From Anas platyrhynchos (lineage: Eukaryota > Chordata > Aves > Anseriformes > Anatidae): a DNA stretch of 64,000 bases. Each line of letters begins with the position of its first letter. The first letter of the stretch is position 1. The stretch lies in contig NC_092587.1 of the NCBI RefSeq assembly GCF_047663525.1, positions 198,780,501-198,844,500 of the forward strand. Reading direction: 5' to 3'. The notes under the pieces are model-generated. The model ran no database searches, was not told where the DNA came from, and was given only the letters and a program-made list of their open reading frames with translations. A program made the translations under genes and the position numbers. Shown here piece after piece: positions 45,411-59,914 of this stretch.

Positions 45411-48400
45411 GTGAGTACAGAAGGGAACCCTGTGCCCTGTAACCCTTCTAGAGACAGTACATAATATAGACCCAAATTCATTTGTTCTGGTCTTTAAGTT
45501 ACCTGTGCAGTGAGGGAGAGGAGAGAGAACTTCAGGGCAGCTTGAAATTTTGGAGTTTTCATAAAGCCAGCAGACCCACAGACAAGGGACGTCAGAGCAA
45601 AACCTGTCTTGTCTGATTTTTCTCCCAAGCCCTCAGACACAGTCTCCTCTCTCTGAATGGCCTGATTCTTCCCCTGCAGCCACATCATTGTACTAACAGA
45701 TCTCTGTGATGGGAGGGAGGCTGACAAGAATTTCTTGTTGTGTCTATTTAATTTGGTGGAAGAGATGAGGGGTTAAGTAAGACAGTTAATATGATTTTTA
45801 TAGTTAAAAAATGAGGAAAAAATATCTCAGGGTTACCTGATCACAATGCCTACTTTCCTTCCTTCCTTCCTTCCTTCGTTTTTTTCCTTCCTTTTTTTTC
45901 CTTCCTTCCCTCCCTCCTTCCTTCCTTCCTTCCTTCCTTCCTTCCTTCCTTCCTTCCTTCCTTCCTTCCTTCCTTCCTTCCTTCCTTCCTTCCTTCCTTC
46001 CTTCCTTCCCTTCCTTCCCTTCCTTCCCTCCTTCCTTTCTCATCCTCTCCATCCTACATTCCTTGTGCCCAATTCCTTGTGTCTGATGAAATGTAAAAAC
46101 TTCTGACACACTTTAAAAAGATTAGTGTTTGTATTTGGCGATATCCCTTCCTAGGAATGAACCACTTGATACAGTGCACAAAACAGAAGCTGTGCATGGC
46201 ATATTTTACATGATATAAGTATTCATTTTTCATGTAGTGTACATGAGAATCCAAGTTCAGCAATAACACAATATATTACAACAAAAATGATGGCATTTTT
46301 GAAACTCAATTAAAATAAGAAGTTATGTTCATTAAGTAGGGAATGAAGGTGAAAATTGCATCAGCTGTTAGGCAGCTGTGCCAGCCTGTGGGTTCATATG
46401 TGAGATCTAGTCTGGAGTTGTACCTAGTAAAACTAGTAGAATAGGAAAATTCTTAACATTCTTATCAACTGAGGGAGTGCCTTTCTTCTATGCTTAGCTA
46501 GTTCATATCTGAGCTCTGAATTTAGCACCAAGGCACTAAAACTTATGCAACAACACCGCGTTATACAAAATGTGCATATCCTCAACTTTTTTTTTTTTTT
46601 TTTTTTACACAATAATGTAATTTGGGGGGTTTATGATATTAGAGAAACCTGGATGTTGTTTTGTTTTGTTTTTTGTTAGAAGTTTGAATAATGGGGAAAG
46701 CATTGCTTTTATTGCTCACCAGTGACTGATATTTATTTATAATGATAAATATGTACACAGTAAAACTTTTCTTCATGAGAGAAAAAAAAAAAAAAAGACT
46801 TTAATAGTAAATTCCAAGTACATTGGGGACTTAAAGAATGTATTTTGCATGCTCTGAAATTTCAGAGATTTATTACACTACTAATCATGTGCTGGCAGAT
46901 CATATGATGTAGCTTTCAGTCAGGCTGCAGAAGCAATTACACCGAGTTGTAGTACTGAATGACTAGCATGCTTTCTGAGTTATCACACATGACAGAGAGA
47001 ATTACAGCATAGTACTAAATTTCATATGAATTGCTCAATTCAAAGCATCTCTGTGAAGGTCAAGACAGCGGCCAGTAATAAACAGAGTTGCTGTCTCAGT
47101 TTTAATGACTTCTGTGTGAGGAGCTTTGGCTGTTAATGGCTATACATAGAAATTAAGTTCTGCAAGCAACCTTCTGAATTCAGATCAGTGTGGTGCTGGC
47201 ATAGAAGTTACAACAAATATGGCATCTGGCTGATGTGAAAAAAGTTGTTTCAAAATGAAAATGAAATGAAACTGATTCGGCATATGGAGGGAATGGAAGC
47301 GTTTTCCCCTGGCTGTGGCTTTCATGTGTCAGCATGTGCAAAACACAGATATGTAGGAGTAGGAGGGGATAAAAAAAATACCTGTTTTCAGAACAATCCC
47401 TGTGTTTTGCTTGAATCCTTGTTATTAGGTCATGCTTAGCTTGGGGGGGTAAAGCTACACATTTTCTCTCTTTAACCAAGATTAAGGATGTTGGCTTAGC
47501 ATTTAGGACATTTTTAATTGAAACAAATGCTGCAATGTATTAATAACATTTCATATTGATACTTATATATAAATATAAACATATAAATATATATATATTT
47601 CACGTATTTTTGCATCTCTCACATCCTAGCCACCCCCTTCATTATACAGTCAGTGAACGCTACTACTAAGTATAATGTGTATTCGTCCTTGCACTTCACT
47701 GTGTGCATCAGTAGGTAGTACATTTTTTAACAATATATAAATAATTTTCTCAAAAAAGTTTTGAGTAAAATTAGCATCAAACTTATCTATGTTATTAGTA
47801 AGATTTAAATACCTGGTGATTTCATGGGAGGAGTGGTGCACTCCATCCATAGAAGGACCAATTTTACCCATTACATACTTCCTATAACAGATATAACAGG
47901 AAGAAAGTAAATTTGTTTGGTGCCATCTCATTTCATAGTGAAATACCATATATTTTTCTGTAATATATTATTGTGTATTCCTTAATTTGGTAAACAAAAC
48001 TAAAATAAGATCTAATAGCTAATTGTTGAGCATGCTTTTTTTTTTTTTTACATGAGAGATAAATGCTGAACAATAATAACTAATCATTAGAAAAAAATAA
48101 TTCACAGATAAAAGTGGTTGTTCTTCACATATTATTACATTGGTTTCTTTGTTTGTTTGTTTTTGTTTTTGTTTTTTTGAAAGATAGTATGTCTGTTCCT
48201 AAAGCTCTGGCTGTAAGATAGGAATAATTGGATAAAAATTCATGGTTTCTCATGTTTTGATGTCTCTAATGACAACATAGTGTCATTAAAATGTACTAGT
48301 TTATGACTGATCCAGTGAAGTGTCTAATGATTCGGGTGACTGAATGTTTGCTATTTTGTGTGGGAGAAGATACACATGGTATGATTCTCATTGTGTTTAA

Positions 48401-51400
48401 TTTCATCCATTTTATTTCACTGAATTTCCTAAACTCTCTGTTAAGGTGTTATTGTCCCTCCTGAAGAGTTCTACCACCTCTGCTATTGCGTCAAATATCT
48501 TTCAATCTTGCTCCTCTGTCTTTTGTTCTGTTTCTTTAGCTGTTCTGTTACCTCTATATGATCATCCTTTAGATTTGTGGACAGACTGTTGGAAGGGAAC
48601 ATTTAAAATAAATACTTATTTATATTTGGAACAAGGGTCTTACAAGATAGGATTACTGTAGGCTTCCCTCCTGCGGTGGGGTGGTCCTGTAGTTGCCGAC
48701 CATTTTTGATGAAGACCTCCTGTTGCAGACAGGAGGTCCAAGGCAGCAGCTCTCTGGGAGAGTCATGAGGGGCAGAGGGCAGCATTCAGAGCCTCCCACA
48801 GAACACTTCAGAACAGACATCACTGCATACATGTATATGTGGGCTGGATTATTCATTGCTACCAAAAATAGCTTGGTTTACTTTCACAAGGCTGGATCTT
48901 ATCTCATAAATGGTCAGTCCACTGCATTGGAGACATTCACACAATTCTGGTGACAAAAGACCAGTTTGATTTCCTTTCCCTGCCATTTTAACATTCAAAA
49001 ACAATAGTATTTGCTTAGATATAGGCAAATGTCTGAATAGTTGTAAAGTTTTGGGGACCAGTATACTCCACAAGGACTAAATGGGCCATTCACAGATGCG
49101 AGGCACTGTACATGTGGTTTAAAGTTTTAGTGGCTGCTAAGCATTTCAGTACATATGCATAAATAAGATAGTCATGGTGATTTCTAGGCTAAGTTACCTT
49201 GAAATTATTGTCTGCAATCATAAATAACTCCCTCACTGTGACAGTTTTATTTTGGTGGGGATTTGATGGGATCTGTAGCCTGATCCAGCTCAGAGCCTGC
49301 TTCTCCACATTCTCATGTGCTCAGTACGTGGTGTTTTTTAGGCTGGTTTATGTTTCAGTCTTGCTTCCACAAAGTCAATGACTAGACTTGAAGAGTCAAA
49401 ATTCTGAAAGTTGTTTTGAAGTAGAAGATAAAAAATGTTTAATCCTTTTGCACATTTTCCAGCTTTTCAGTGTTGGCTAAAGGCCCTCTGTGTAAAGTCG
49501 TGTGGTTTCCACAAACTTTTCCCTCTGAGGACGAGGGATAGTAGTAAGAAGTAAAACCCACAGTAAAAGTGGGCATTATACAATTTTTATCTACACTATT
49601 TTTCAGATATTATGGTGGAAATTATCTGAGTTTTAGCACTTTCTCATCAGTTTTTATAACTTTATCAAAGATAATAGTGGTTATTGGAGATTGAAGTTCT
49701 GTAGAAGTCATGCTTATGTAGTGTGCATTTTTATAAACTATAATTGCTCAGATGTTGATTGCTTTAAGCTTATTAAATGATACCTTACCCCGCTACAGAA
49801 GTCTCTGAGATCAATATAAAAGCGTGGACAGGTACCATTCACACAAGAAGTCCTTTCCTTTAATGGAAATCTTGTTGCTTTGGAACCTTCATCTCTTTGG
49901 GATGACTTCAAAGTGGAATAAAATTCATCTGGCTTAACAATTAGACATCTTTTCCTGAACTGAGTGTAAGCTAGTCACATTGGGCTCACCAAGGAGTCAA
50001 GGGCAGAGAGTAAATACCTCCATAAGGAAGCTTATGTGACCTCTCTTAAAAGTGTCCTTGCTGAGAATGACCTCTAGATATCTCTCCTCAGTCCCTGACT
50101 ACAAAGGGACCCTAATCTTAGACAGAAAATTAATTTTTTAGAACCTAAGTTAGGGCTGATGAATCCCACCATAGAGCACCATCTCAGTGGGCAAAAGCCA
50201 TCAGACTCACTGGACTTGATGCCAGATGCCAGTGGCCTTGCAAGAGGTACAGCAAAGCCCAATGGGCCAGATCAAACAAACGTTTCACAAATTTCTGATC
50301 CTTTCTACAAAAAGCAAAACACACCTGCCTCAGTCACTCATGCAATAAAGCAGGTTCTAATGTTCAAGGCTGCTTGTGAGATACCACTGAATACCTAATG
50401 GTTGACCTAGTTTGCAACATAATAACCGCCTAAGCCATTGTGTTTCTGAAAACACAAGTCCACCTTGTGACACCATCAAGTAATGCCTATTTTCATGAGT
50501 AATTCTGATAAGTGAAAAGGTTTTAGGAACCTTGTCTGTTAAAATAAATATTTGTTCAACTAATTTGGAATCTTTGGAAGAAGTGTCTTCCCAGGTGCTT
50601 TGATACAATCTTTTGTACTTGAAGCACAACAAAAACACAGAGATCCCCTTTTCACAATGCAATTTAAATAAGAATGAATCCATTATGCAAATGACATAAA
50701 GCTAAAAGTCTGTGGCTATGAACTACCTCTTTTCAAAGTTTCATAATATCATTATGCTAAATATGTTCATATATTAATATTCAGTCATCTGAATGTAAAT
50801 TAATATTCAGTCATCAGCTCCATTCCTTCTCTTTCTTTGAGATGATTTGTGATGGAAGCTGGTGAGCTCTGTCTGTCTGCATAAAGTTGCTTTTACTAGT
50901 ACAGGGACTTTTCAGTGGAGGGAAAACCTAGGTATCTGCAAATGCAGTTGGAAGCAGGACAAGAAATCAGTCACACCATTTGTCAGTACTTTATCATCAC
51001 TAGCCAGAAGAACACTTCTTCTGAGCTTTTTATTCCTTTAACCTTTGTTGTTTGTGATGAAGGATTTTTTTGCCGCAAATTATTTATTTATTATATATTC
51101 TACATCACACCTATCTTAGAAAACTGTAGTGCTGAATATGTGTAAGACCCAAGTTTAGTTATTCTTACATATCTACATCTCATCTGCTGTGCAAGCAACT
51201 CAAGAACTTTGCATGAGAAGTGTAAGGTATCACTGTAATGCAATATACATCAAAAATTAATTGTATATGTTGCTGTTGACCTCACTGATGAGATTCTAAT
51301 CAGTCCTTGACTTCTGTTTGAAGGTACCTTCTTGCAAATGAAAAAAGTTTGCTCAACAAGGAGGTTGTTGAATAACACATGACTTAGCCATTCATCTGAT

Positions 51401-53392
51401 CAGCCCACTAATAGGAATCATAAGACATTTTAATAAAGCATGACCATAAGAAATTTTCAATCAGACCTTATATTTTTCAGATTTTTTATATATTTCTGTC
51501 TTGCTTTATCAATGGAAAACAATGTTTGTTTAAGATAAAAAAAGAATCTAGAATAAATCTGGGGATGACAGATATCTGCTTTGAATTTCTGTATCATGTG
51601 AATGACTTTGTGTTTGCTAGAACTATTGCATAAAACCAAAGATGAATGACACAAATAGATGGTGTTGGCTCCATAACATGCATTCAGTAAATTCCAGGGG
51701 CTGGCCCTAAGTATGTCTGGTCAGTGTCATTTCCATTAAATGAAACTGCATGGCTTAGAAGCCCAGCAATCAGGATGCATCAGGTCTCATTCCAACTTTA
51801 CATTTGACAGCACAAATTCCACCCATAAAACCTCTACAGGTAAACTTCTTGGGGTCAGACAGACAGACAATCTTCTTGTCTTTATAACCCACTCAAAACT
51901 ATGCACATTAGGAAAATCAAGCTAGAACAGGTTTCCATGGAGTATTGTCTATTTTCATAGCACTTTTTCTCAGCTATGGAAACATATGGTTAAATACAAT
52001 GGCTGTCTTACTTAAATCTGCTGTTACTTTGAGGTGTTTCAAGCATTGGTAATTACGGGATCACAGCTCAGCAGTGAGATCAATGATTTTTTTAAAATGT
52101 TTTTATTTTTTCACTTTGAGGAAAATTCTGTGTGCTTTATTTATTTATATTTATTACTTTTTTTTTTTTTTTGCCAAATTTCCCATGAAAACAGCACACA
52201 CATTAAAAAAAAAATAATATCCTGATATCTTTAACATTTTGCATCACTAACCATGTAAAATAATAGACATTTCCAATTGTCCATGTTGAAATATAATAAT
52301 GTACTGTTACCTAGAAAAAATAATAATAAAAAAAAAAAAATATGGGGGGAGAAGAACGTTCACTATCTTTCCTTAAAATCCTTTGAATTCAGCAAATAAA
52401 GCTATAAAACTTAAGAACACATCTAGTGTAAAACTTTTCCTCCCAATTCCTCTTACTGGAGCTATACAGCTCCTTGTATTGCTACTGCAGTTTTCTGTTT
52501 TCTGGTAATGTTTTCCACTTTTGTAAAGCTTTAAACACACCTTTTGCACCTCTGTGTTTTACTTTGTCAGTGACAGTAGGGTCATAATGACTCTACTGCC
52601 TGGTATAGTTCCAGAGCTTAATTAAGCTACTGTTTACTAGAATCACTTGCATAAAACTGTGTGGGACTTCCTGTCATGCATGAGACCAACTGCATTAGAT
52701 GTTTCCCACATAATACTGTAGTATCATGGAGCTTCAAATCGTATACCTAGATGTTTTGTGAGTCGTTTAAATTCCTGTGATGTATACCAAGAGTCTGGGT
52801 AATGTCCACAGAAATCTGGCAGCTTAATAAGTATTATGACAAGCTTGTCATAAACTTATTACATTTCCTTGTATGTTTGCTTTAAAACTGCTTTTTCTCT
52901 CTGTACTCACATTTTCATACATGAGTTTAGTACTCTACTTACCATTCTTCAGATAAATAGTAGCCTTCCAGAGGTGTCAGACTTACTTACAAAATCAAGC
53001 CCTACCTTCAGTAATATTCTATTAGAAAACCTGGTATGTGAAATACTGACTTAGACTGGAAACAATGATTTTTACAATTATTATTTTTTCTCCCCACATT
53101 TATGATCACAGGTCAGGAAAGATTTGGAAACATGACCAGGGTCTATTACAGAGAGGCCATGGGGGCATTCATTGTCTTTGATGTTACAAGACCCGCAACA
53201 TTTGAAGCAGTGACAAAATGGAAAGAGGATTTGGACTCTAAACTGGTTCTTCCAAATGGCAAACCTGTGCCGACAGTCCTCTTAGCAAACAAATGTGACC
53301 AGGGAATAGATGTTCTTATGAACAACGGCATCAAGATGGATCAGTTCTGCAAAGAAAATGGGTTCGTGGGCTGGTTTGAAACGTCAGCCAAG
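45206..53392 (+). CDS. RAB38: RAB38 small GTPase, exons 1-2 (3' part beyond the window)
   Basis: Rab-family GTPase. In mammals it directs traffic of tyrosinase-family enzymes to melanosomes and supports other lysosome-related organelles; it is activated by BLOC-3 and bound by VARP. The coding parts are 45206-45410 and 53112-53392, joined in phase 1 within the Gly of DIAGQERF. Residues 1-162 are present: P-loop GDLGVGKTS (17-25), switch I with YRATIG (Thr42), switch II WDIAGQERF (65-73, catalytic Gln70), base-recognition NKCD (128-131) and ETSAK (158-162). The N terminus MQKHNQKEHLYKLL is one residue longer than human. The last exon (about 50 residues, with the geranylgeranylated cysteine motif) was not found up to 64000. 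Reading on past 53392 adds only intron-encoded residues to a stop at 53467, so the donor G|GTAATG at 53393 must be used. Direction and order after CTSC match mammals. Confidence 0.95.
45411..53111 (+). other. RAB38: RAB38 intron 1
   Basis: 7.7 kb, phase 1. It opens with a long TTCC microsatellite at 45855-46040. The rest is AT-rich unique sequence with poly(T) at about 46587-46605 and TA-rich tracts near 47565-47600, and no CR1 or LTR that I can recognise. It ends with a T-rich acceptor followed by TATGATCACAG. Confidence 0.85.
45855..46040. repeat. (TTCC)n microsatellite
   Basis: About 185 bp of polypyrimidine, mostly TTCC with interruptions by T runs and CCC. On the minus strand it is a GGAA array. 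Long spurious open frames (FLPS repeats on +, GRKE repeats on -) come from it. Confidence 0.97.
53112..53392 (+). CDS. RAB38: RAB38 exon 2
   Basis: 281 nt, residues 69-162: completes switch II (QERFGNMTRVYYREAMGAF), then VLLANKCDQG and GWFETSAK. It ends exactly after the ETSAK lysine in phase 0, with donor AAG|GTAATG. Confidence 0.96.
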
Positions 53393-56300
53393 GTAATGTT
53401 TCCATTTCTTTTTAAGTGTTTTTCCAAGCACAGAGAAATTGGTTTCCAAAATAGGTCACTCAGTTGAAATATGTACTTTGCAAAGGTCTTATATTGGTGG
53501 ATTTAATTAAAGGTGAATTTAATACAGCCTTCTATGGCAATTTATATATTTTTTAAGCCTTTTCTTTCAAAACAAGTAATATGCAATGTTATGAAATGCT
53601 ACAGCTCTAAGACTATAGGCCAGCACTAAAGTATGTAAACAGTCAACAATTTACTGCGTAATAGCTTAAGAAAGAAGATGACCTTTGGCAAGACCCAAAG
53701 ACTACCTCTTATGAGAATATGAGGATATTTTTCATAATTCTTAACAATGAACATTGTCTCTAAATTTTTATATAACCACTGTCTGTAAGATCTCCTGATT
53801 TGAGACAAGAGCTTCATTGTGTTAGATTCCAGAAAGCCAGTCCATGGTAGCACTACTCTGGTTGTACTACTCTGACTGTTGTAAGTACTCATCCTCAAAA
53901 ACCTTTTCAGAAAAATCACATGTCCAGAGAGGAAGAGATCAGTGGTCAAACTGCTGAATGAGCTTCTCTTGGGTTAAATTCTTTGCCTTTGTACAGATTT
54001 CCTGGGTAAGGCATTCAAGATTAAAAAGGCACTGGGGTGTTTAGAGCACAAAGCCTAAACATGCAGTGCTCCTGTATACCAATTTGAGATTTCTCAGACA
54101 ACGTCAGTACATGCAAAATTTGCAGAGCTGGCATAGTAAGCCTAAGGTTTTCTGAAAGGGAACTCTCTCACAGACTGTATGACTACATGGCACCTGGATA
54201 TTGCTATGGCTTGTGGAAGATAGTCATAGCCTTGAGGATTTTCAGATGCATGGTTGTCTTTGACAAAAGGTCCCAACTAATTTTATTAATACATAAAGAC
54301 TATATTCAAATATGCAGTGAACTTTTAATGAAGAATAAGGTTACCATACAGGACTAATGGAAAACTTCTGCTTCTGAAACAAGATTTCTATTTATGGAGA
54401 GAAGATATGACCATAAATAAATAAATGTGTAACACCAATACCCACAGACACATTTTCAAATGCTTTCAGTATTTTTAGTCTTCTAAATATAGCCTTTGTC
54501 CTCTATACTTCATCTATAAAACATGGATACTCTTGTATCTCCAGTCTATTGTCTGCCTTTGGCTCATGACTACAGAATTTAAGAAAGCAGCATTTGGCTT
54601 CTCCTGATGTTAAATGGGACTTTTTGGATAGTTTTATTGACCCCAAGTACCTAAATTCCACCTACACTCCACCTCTCAGTGCCTGAATCCGTTTTTGCTT
54701 CTGTTTCTAACTGCTTTGGAGCAGAGATGGACTCACTGAGTGAGGAGCCTGTGATGTGGATGTCCAGACTCCTCTTGGATTCAATGGAGAAAAACATACC
54801 CTTCTATACTATCCTGAACTAGACACATAGAAAATTTTCTCGCAAAAGAAACATTAGCTCTCCATTTACTACCAAGGTATATTAACTCTCTATATCATCT
54901 CAATAGGTGTCTAAAATTTATACCCTTATTATGTTTGTATACTTTCTACCACAATGTGACTTTGATTTTTTCTAGCACATGAAATTAAAACATAGGAAAT
55001 TTCATGTCTTGATTCCCATCAGCAACAAAGGTATCTAATCAGTGCTTGAACTTGAATTTCTGCTATTCAAATTATTTCATTCCTATTATGACAATGACTT
55101 TTAGTAGAAGCTTGATTGTACATGAAATAATGATTTAAACATAACATCTTGGTGGATATTATGTTTATTATATTATTTGATTGTGAAAGCTGCTCTCATC
55201 ATTAACAGAACAGAGGAATGCTTGAATGTTTGAAATGTAAACAGTTTGGCACTGGTTTGGCTAAAGTTGTTAGTAGACTGAAAACCAAAATGTTATATTT
55301 AGTTGTTTAATTTCTTTTAAACACTTTGTGAAAGTTACTTAAGAATCTTTGAAATGTATATCTGTATTTTACTTTTCTGGCCTTGATATCTTCTAAAATA
55401 TTAATATTTAAAAGAAATCTCACTTGCCATCAGCAGGGGTAGCAGCAGGTAATTGCCTCAAGCATTGTATGAGTTGTTGGCTGAGAGGTCATTGTGATTA
55501 GTGTCTTTACTTTCCCACTGAATGGGCTTCAAAACTAGTCACTGTCTCTTCAAAATGTTTTTTCTAGGGAGACATTTTGGACTAGGTTCATGTGTAAATT
55601 ATCTTTCTTTATGTATAAGGTTATTTTCATTGCAACTTTTGCAGGGCATGGTTTGAATTCAGTGTGGTTATCTAATGATTTTTGCTGGATAAAGCCACCA
55701 GAATCCAGTAAGGATGGTATCTATTTCTGTTTAAGAAACAGGATGAGGACAAATTATTGTTTGTGTAAGAATTACATGTTCTGGACTTTTCAATATTTTC
55801 TTAGGTGACTAGCTACATTTCAGGCCACAAATAACATGAAATATCTGGTTGTGAGTATTTGGGATCCAGCTCACCAGTGATGTATAACATTGTATGTAGC
55901 TGTTTTCTTCAGAACTACTTTTTCCTCATTTCTGACATTTACATGACTCTACATTTCCTGGGGACAAGAACCAATTCACTGAAAACTCAGGCCTGAGGGC
56001 AAAATCACCACAAAAATCATCTGCAGAGAAATGAATACCAGATTGTTTTAAAATGCCTGGATCTAAAAGATTTACAAAGAGAAGGAGATGGAACGGGGGA
56101 ACAAGATGGCCCATTGTTTAAAGGATGCAGGTTTCATTGTTCTAGGTGGTTTGGATCAGCAGCTGCTCACTGCTCTTTGACGTATGAGAAAGCATATGAG
56201 GAAGGAATCCATACTGTGAGTTCCATGAATTAGTCCACAGCAAGCATCTGTCCTCTTTTAAAAACAACAAGAACAAAGCATTTATGTTGTTGGACTATGG

Positions 56301-59114
56301 ACTACTTAAGGTCAAGGCAGGGAATGAATGTACAAAGAATTTCAAAGGTGGCAGAGTTTTTACCACAATGGTAGAAGATAGGCACTCTTGTGGAGAATCG
56401 TGGAAATGTAAAGGACAATTAAACCTAAAAGAAGTGACAACAGAGGAAAAATCAGTCTGGGTTTTTCTGAGACAAACAGGTATAAGATTTTGACTTAAAA
56501 AAAAAAAAAAAGGCAAATACAAAACAAAAACAAATACAAAACAAAAACAACCTACTTCTTTTCCTTACTTTTTTTTTTTTTTTTAGCTTACTTTATTTAG
56601 ATTTTCCTTACTTTATTTATCTCATAAATAATAGCTAGCCAAGCAGTCCTCTGTTTACCAGTCCAGACATGTTTGAACAGAAAGAAATCCAGTTATTTAA
56701 AATGATTCAAAACAAAGTAATCCCACTAAGGACTGTAACAGTCACATTTAGGCTAAGTTATATAAAAATAATTTCCCCATTTGGTCTAAGTTCTGAACTA
56801 AGCCTGTGCACTTTTTATTTTTTTTTATTTTTTTATTTTTTTCCTAAACAGGAGTTGTTATTGCTGTTATTTTAAAATATTGGATGTTACATGTATCCGG
56901 TATTCTTTCAGCCTGAGGCATATTAAATAGTTGAACTCAGCTCTAGGGAAAATAAAAATCTAGCTATGTTTGCTATAGAGAATAGAAACTCTTTTCTGAA
57001 GTAGAAAAACACTGACAGAGGAGTCATCGTATTGCAGCTAGCAGTTTTAGTAGTTCAAATAAGTAATAACTCTTTTTTTTGTGGTATCCTAGAATAATTA
57101 GATCTCCAGAGGTTTTCTGCCAACGTGTCTGGAAATGTTATAGCCTTCAGAACAAACTGAATATGATTTATGTGTTTTGGAAAAACAAAGGTGATTATTT
57201 ATAAAAAATTTTTTTTTGAGTTCTAGTTGCCATGCCTAAAGTAGCATGCTATATATGTACCTACCATGTTTCAGGCTGTCAATGGTTTGAAATTTTTGTC
57301 TGTGGAATTGGCAGAACAGCAAAAGACATCATTGTATTATTCCCTGGTGCTGTTTTTTCTTAAGTTAACAACTTTAATGTAAAGTATTTGAGCCATGTAA
57401 TGTATTCTCTTGTATTAGTTTTGATTCTTACATTAATATAAAGGAAATATTCAGCCTATTCCAATCTTCTGTTCCCTACAAACATAGAAACTTCTTTTGA
57501 TAGTTTCTCATGTAAGAAGGACCTCATTGGGCAACAGCACAATGTAGTATAGTCATGTTATATTTAACACCATATTTCCAGTGGGGAGCCTTGTCTCTTT
57601 TACACATATCTTTGGTTTGCTCATATTGATTGCAGTCTTAAAAACACATCCCCAGATATTCACAAAATAATCCTTAATAGTAAATTATTTAATCATTTTC
57701 ATTACAATTATTGTGAAAGGTACATTTATTTAAAGAGAGAAAATTTTTCATTCTTGTCACACCTTCAATCATCCAGCATGTGGCTAGAGCAGCTGAGAAG
57801 TCCACTCACTTTTCCAAGCCTTTAAACTGTCATTACCACCATTCCCAGTTTAAAGAGACTAGCTTTTCACTTGGATTAGAAGAGCAACAATTTGAAGCTT
57901 ATTATCACTTCATAATGAAAATGGAACTCATGCATCAAAACAGACAAGTCAGGCAAAACTATTGTGCTTGAAAATACCTACTTCAGAAATGAATTGAAAT
58001 ACCTTACCACTTACCATCGCTGTAATATGATCGTATTTGAGTTTCTCATTCCATGCTATAATTCCACTGTCAACAATGGAGAATTAGGTAAAAAGACGGT
58101 CACATTTTGTCCATATTGCCCAGAAGATCTGGTAGCCATGCTTTTCAGATCCTTACCAATCTAGGCTGAGCACAGAACTCTCTCTGTGCTGAGCACTGTG
58201 ACCAGGAGACTGAACACCAAGTCTTTGGGCTATTTGGACACATCCTATTTGGACCTAGAAAAAGTTATATAATCTTTCCTTCTATAGAAAAGGTAGGTAA
58301 TAATGTATCATTTTTCCATTTTTGTCAGACAAGCTATACAGCATGTGTCATAGTGCTCAAATTCTGCAACAGGAATCAGGAGTCGTCTTTGCCGTTAATC
58401 TGCTGGGTGACCTTTCAGAAAGTCACTCTCTCCTCTGACCCGGCCACTTCTAAGCAAGGACAGCTGTTCTGCTTGTCTTATCAATAAGCTGTGTGAATGA
58501 AGCAAGCTCTACTGTCCCTTGTTTAAAGTATAAATTCTTCTGACTGTACAATCATGAAAGTTAAAAAAAAACAAACAAACAAACAAACAAAAATAAAACA
58601 AAACAGCAACAACAACAAAAAACTCAAAGAGAGGGCATGGGTTTGATTTCCATAAAGACAAAATAGGGTCATGTGTGTGTCATTTGGACATACGTATAAA
58701 TTATGCTGACACACAACAGCTAATTTACTGATCTGGTAACCGAAACCAAAGCAATCCATTTGAGGCTGCCAGACACAGTTAGGAATGTATGGCTTCTTAC
58801 ATTGTCTTTCAAATTTGTGGAAAAAAAAAAAAAAAATAGTCTAAAAAAAGTCTAATCCATCTAATCCATTTTACTGCACAGAGACTTAGAAAATACTTCT
58901 GTTTCTGCCATAAAACTAGTGAAACGAAGCTGACACCTAAGGCAGAAGCTTCCAGTTCAGATATACAGTCACTCTATGTGGAATCCTCTGCAGATTTTGT
59001 TTCCTGAAACTAAAAGAAGAGTTGCTTCAGAGCATACTAGAGGCATCAGAGCTGTCCTATAGCTCCATGGATCACTGTTCTTAAATACATTATTTAGTAC
59101 CGGCCAAAAGCTGA
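53393..59114 (+). other. RAB38: RAB38 intron 2 (inferred), proximal part
   Basis: AT-rich unique sequence without recognised CR1. Simple tracts lie near 56494-56585 (A runs, CAAAA units, T run), 56815-56845 and 58562-58620. No exon encoding the RAB38 C terminus was found. Confidence 0.7.
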
Positions 59115-59350
59115 AAATTCACAGAATTACAGAATTATTGAGGAAGGTGCTTCTTGAGGTTATCTAGTGTAGCCTAATGGAGTCCAGTAGGAAGATCTCC
59201 AAGATTGGACACTCCTCAGTCTCTCCGGGCAGCCTGTGGTAGTTCTCAGTCATCCCCACTGTAATAAAGTGTTCTTGTGTTTAGATAAATTTCATGTGTT
59301 TTACTTCAGTTCCAGTACACCTGCTGCTCACAATCACCTGGAAATTTTAA
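59115..59350 (-). mobile_element. CR1 LINE 3' fragment, diverged
   Basis: Reverse-complement CR1 3' end: TTCACAGAATTACAGAATTA, GACACTCCTCAGTCTCTCC, GGGCAGCCTGTGGTAGTTCT, AATAAAGTGTTCTTGTGTTT. It is older than most copies in the window, and the right edge is approximate. Confidence 0.8.
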
Positions 59351-59914
59351 TGTTTCCTTCCAAAATGAAAATTCAAAATTTTTTATTCAAAATAATTAAA
59401 TTGTTCAGTTTAGGAAAATCTAAAATCTAAGAGAGCCCTTGGCTGAGCTCTGAGGTTAGAAGGACATGCTGCTCTGGTTTCTCAGCCATGAGGCCTGGCA
59501 ATGCCTCTGTGTGGAGCCAATGTTTCCTTAGGCAGACTGCCCTGAAACCACACAATCAGCTTCTTCTGATGGAAAGGATTTTGTTACAGGATTTCCAAAC
59601 AGCTCTAAGAATTCAGTCCCAGAAATTATCTGGTTCTCAGGGGTGCAGTCACAGAATTTCACATCTGAGAGTTTCATGTTCATGCACCTGGATGCCTTTT
59701 AACTCACACTGTTACATATTCCTAGAAACCCAACCACAGCAATACAACACAACATCTTAATAAGTCTCTGCTGCCCGTGATTTACAAGATTATCTACTTT
59801 GATAAGCGAGTATGTGTAGCCATTTCCTCAGATTGGTTGCACTGGGAGAGTGCACATTACAATGAATTTTAAATCATATGCCTTCTCCTGGATTTTAGTG
59901 CATAATAGAAATAA

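Noticed and set aside
45846..46109. Long repetitive frames on both strands in RAB38 intron 1
   Set aside because: They are translations of the TTCC microsatellite.
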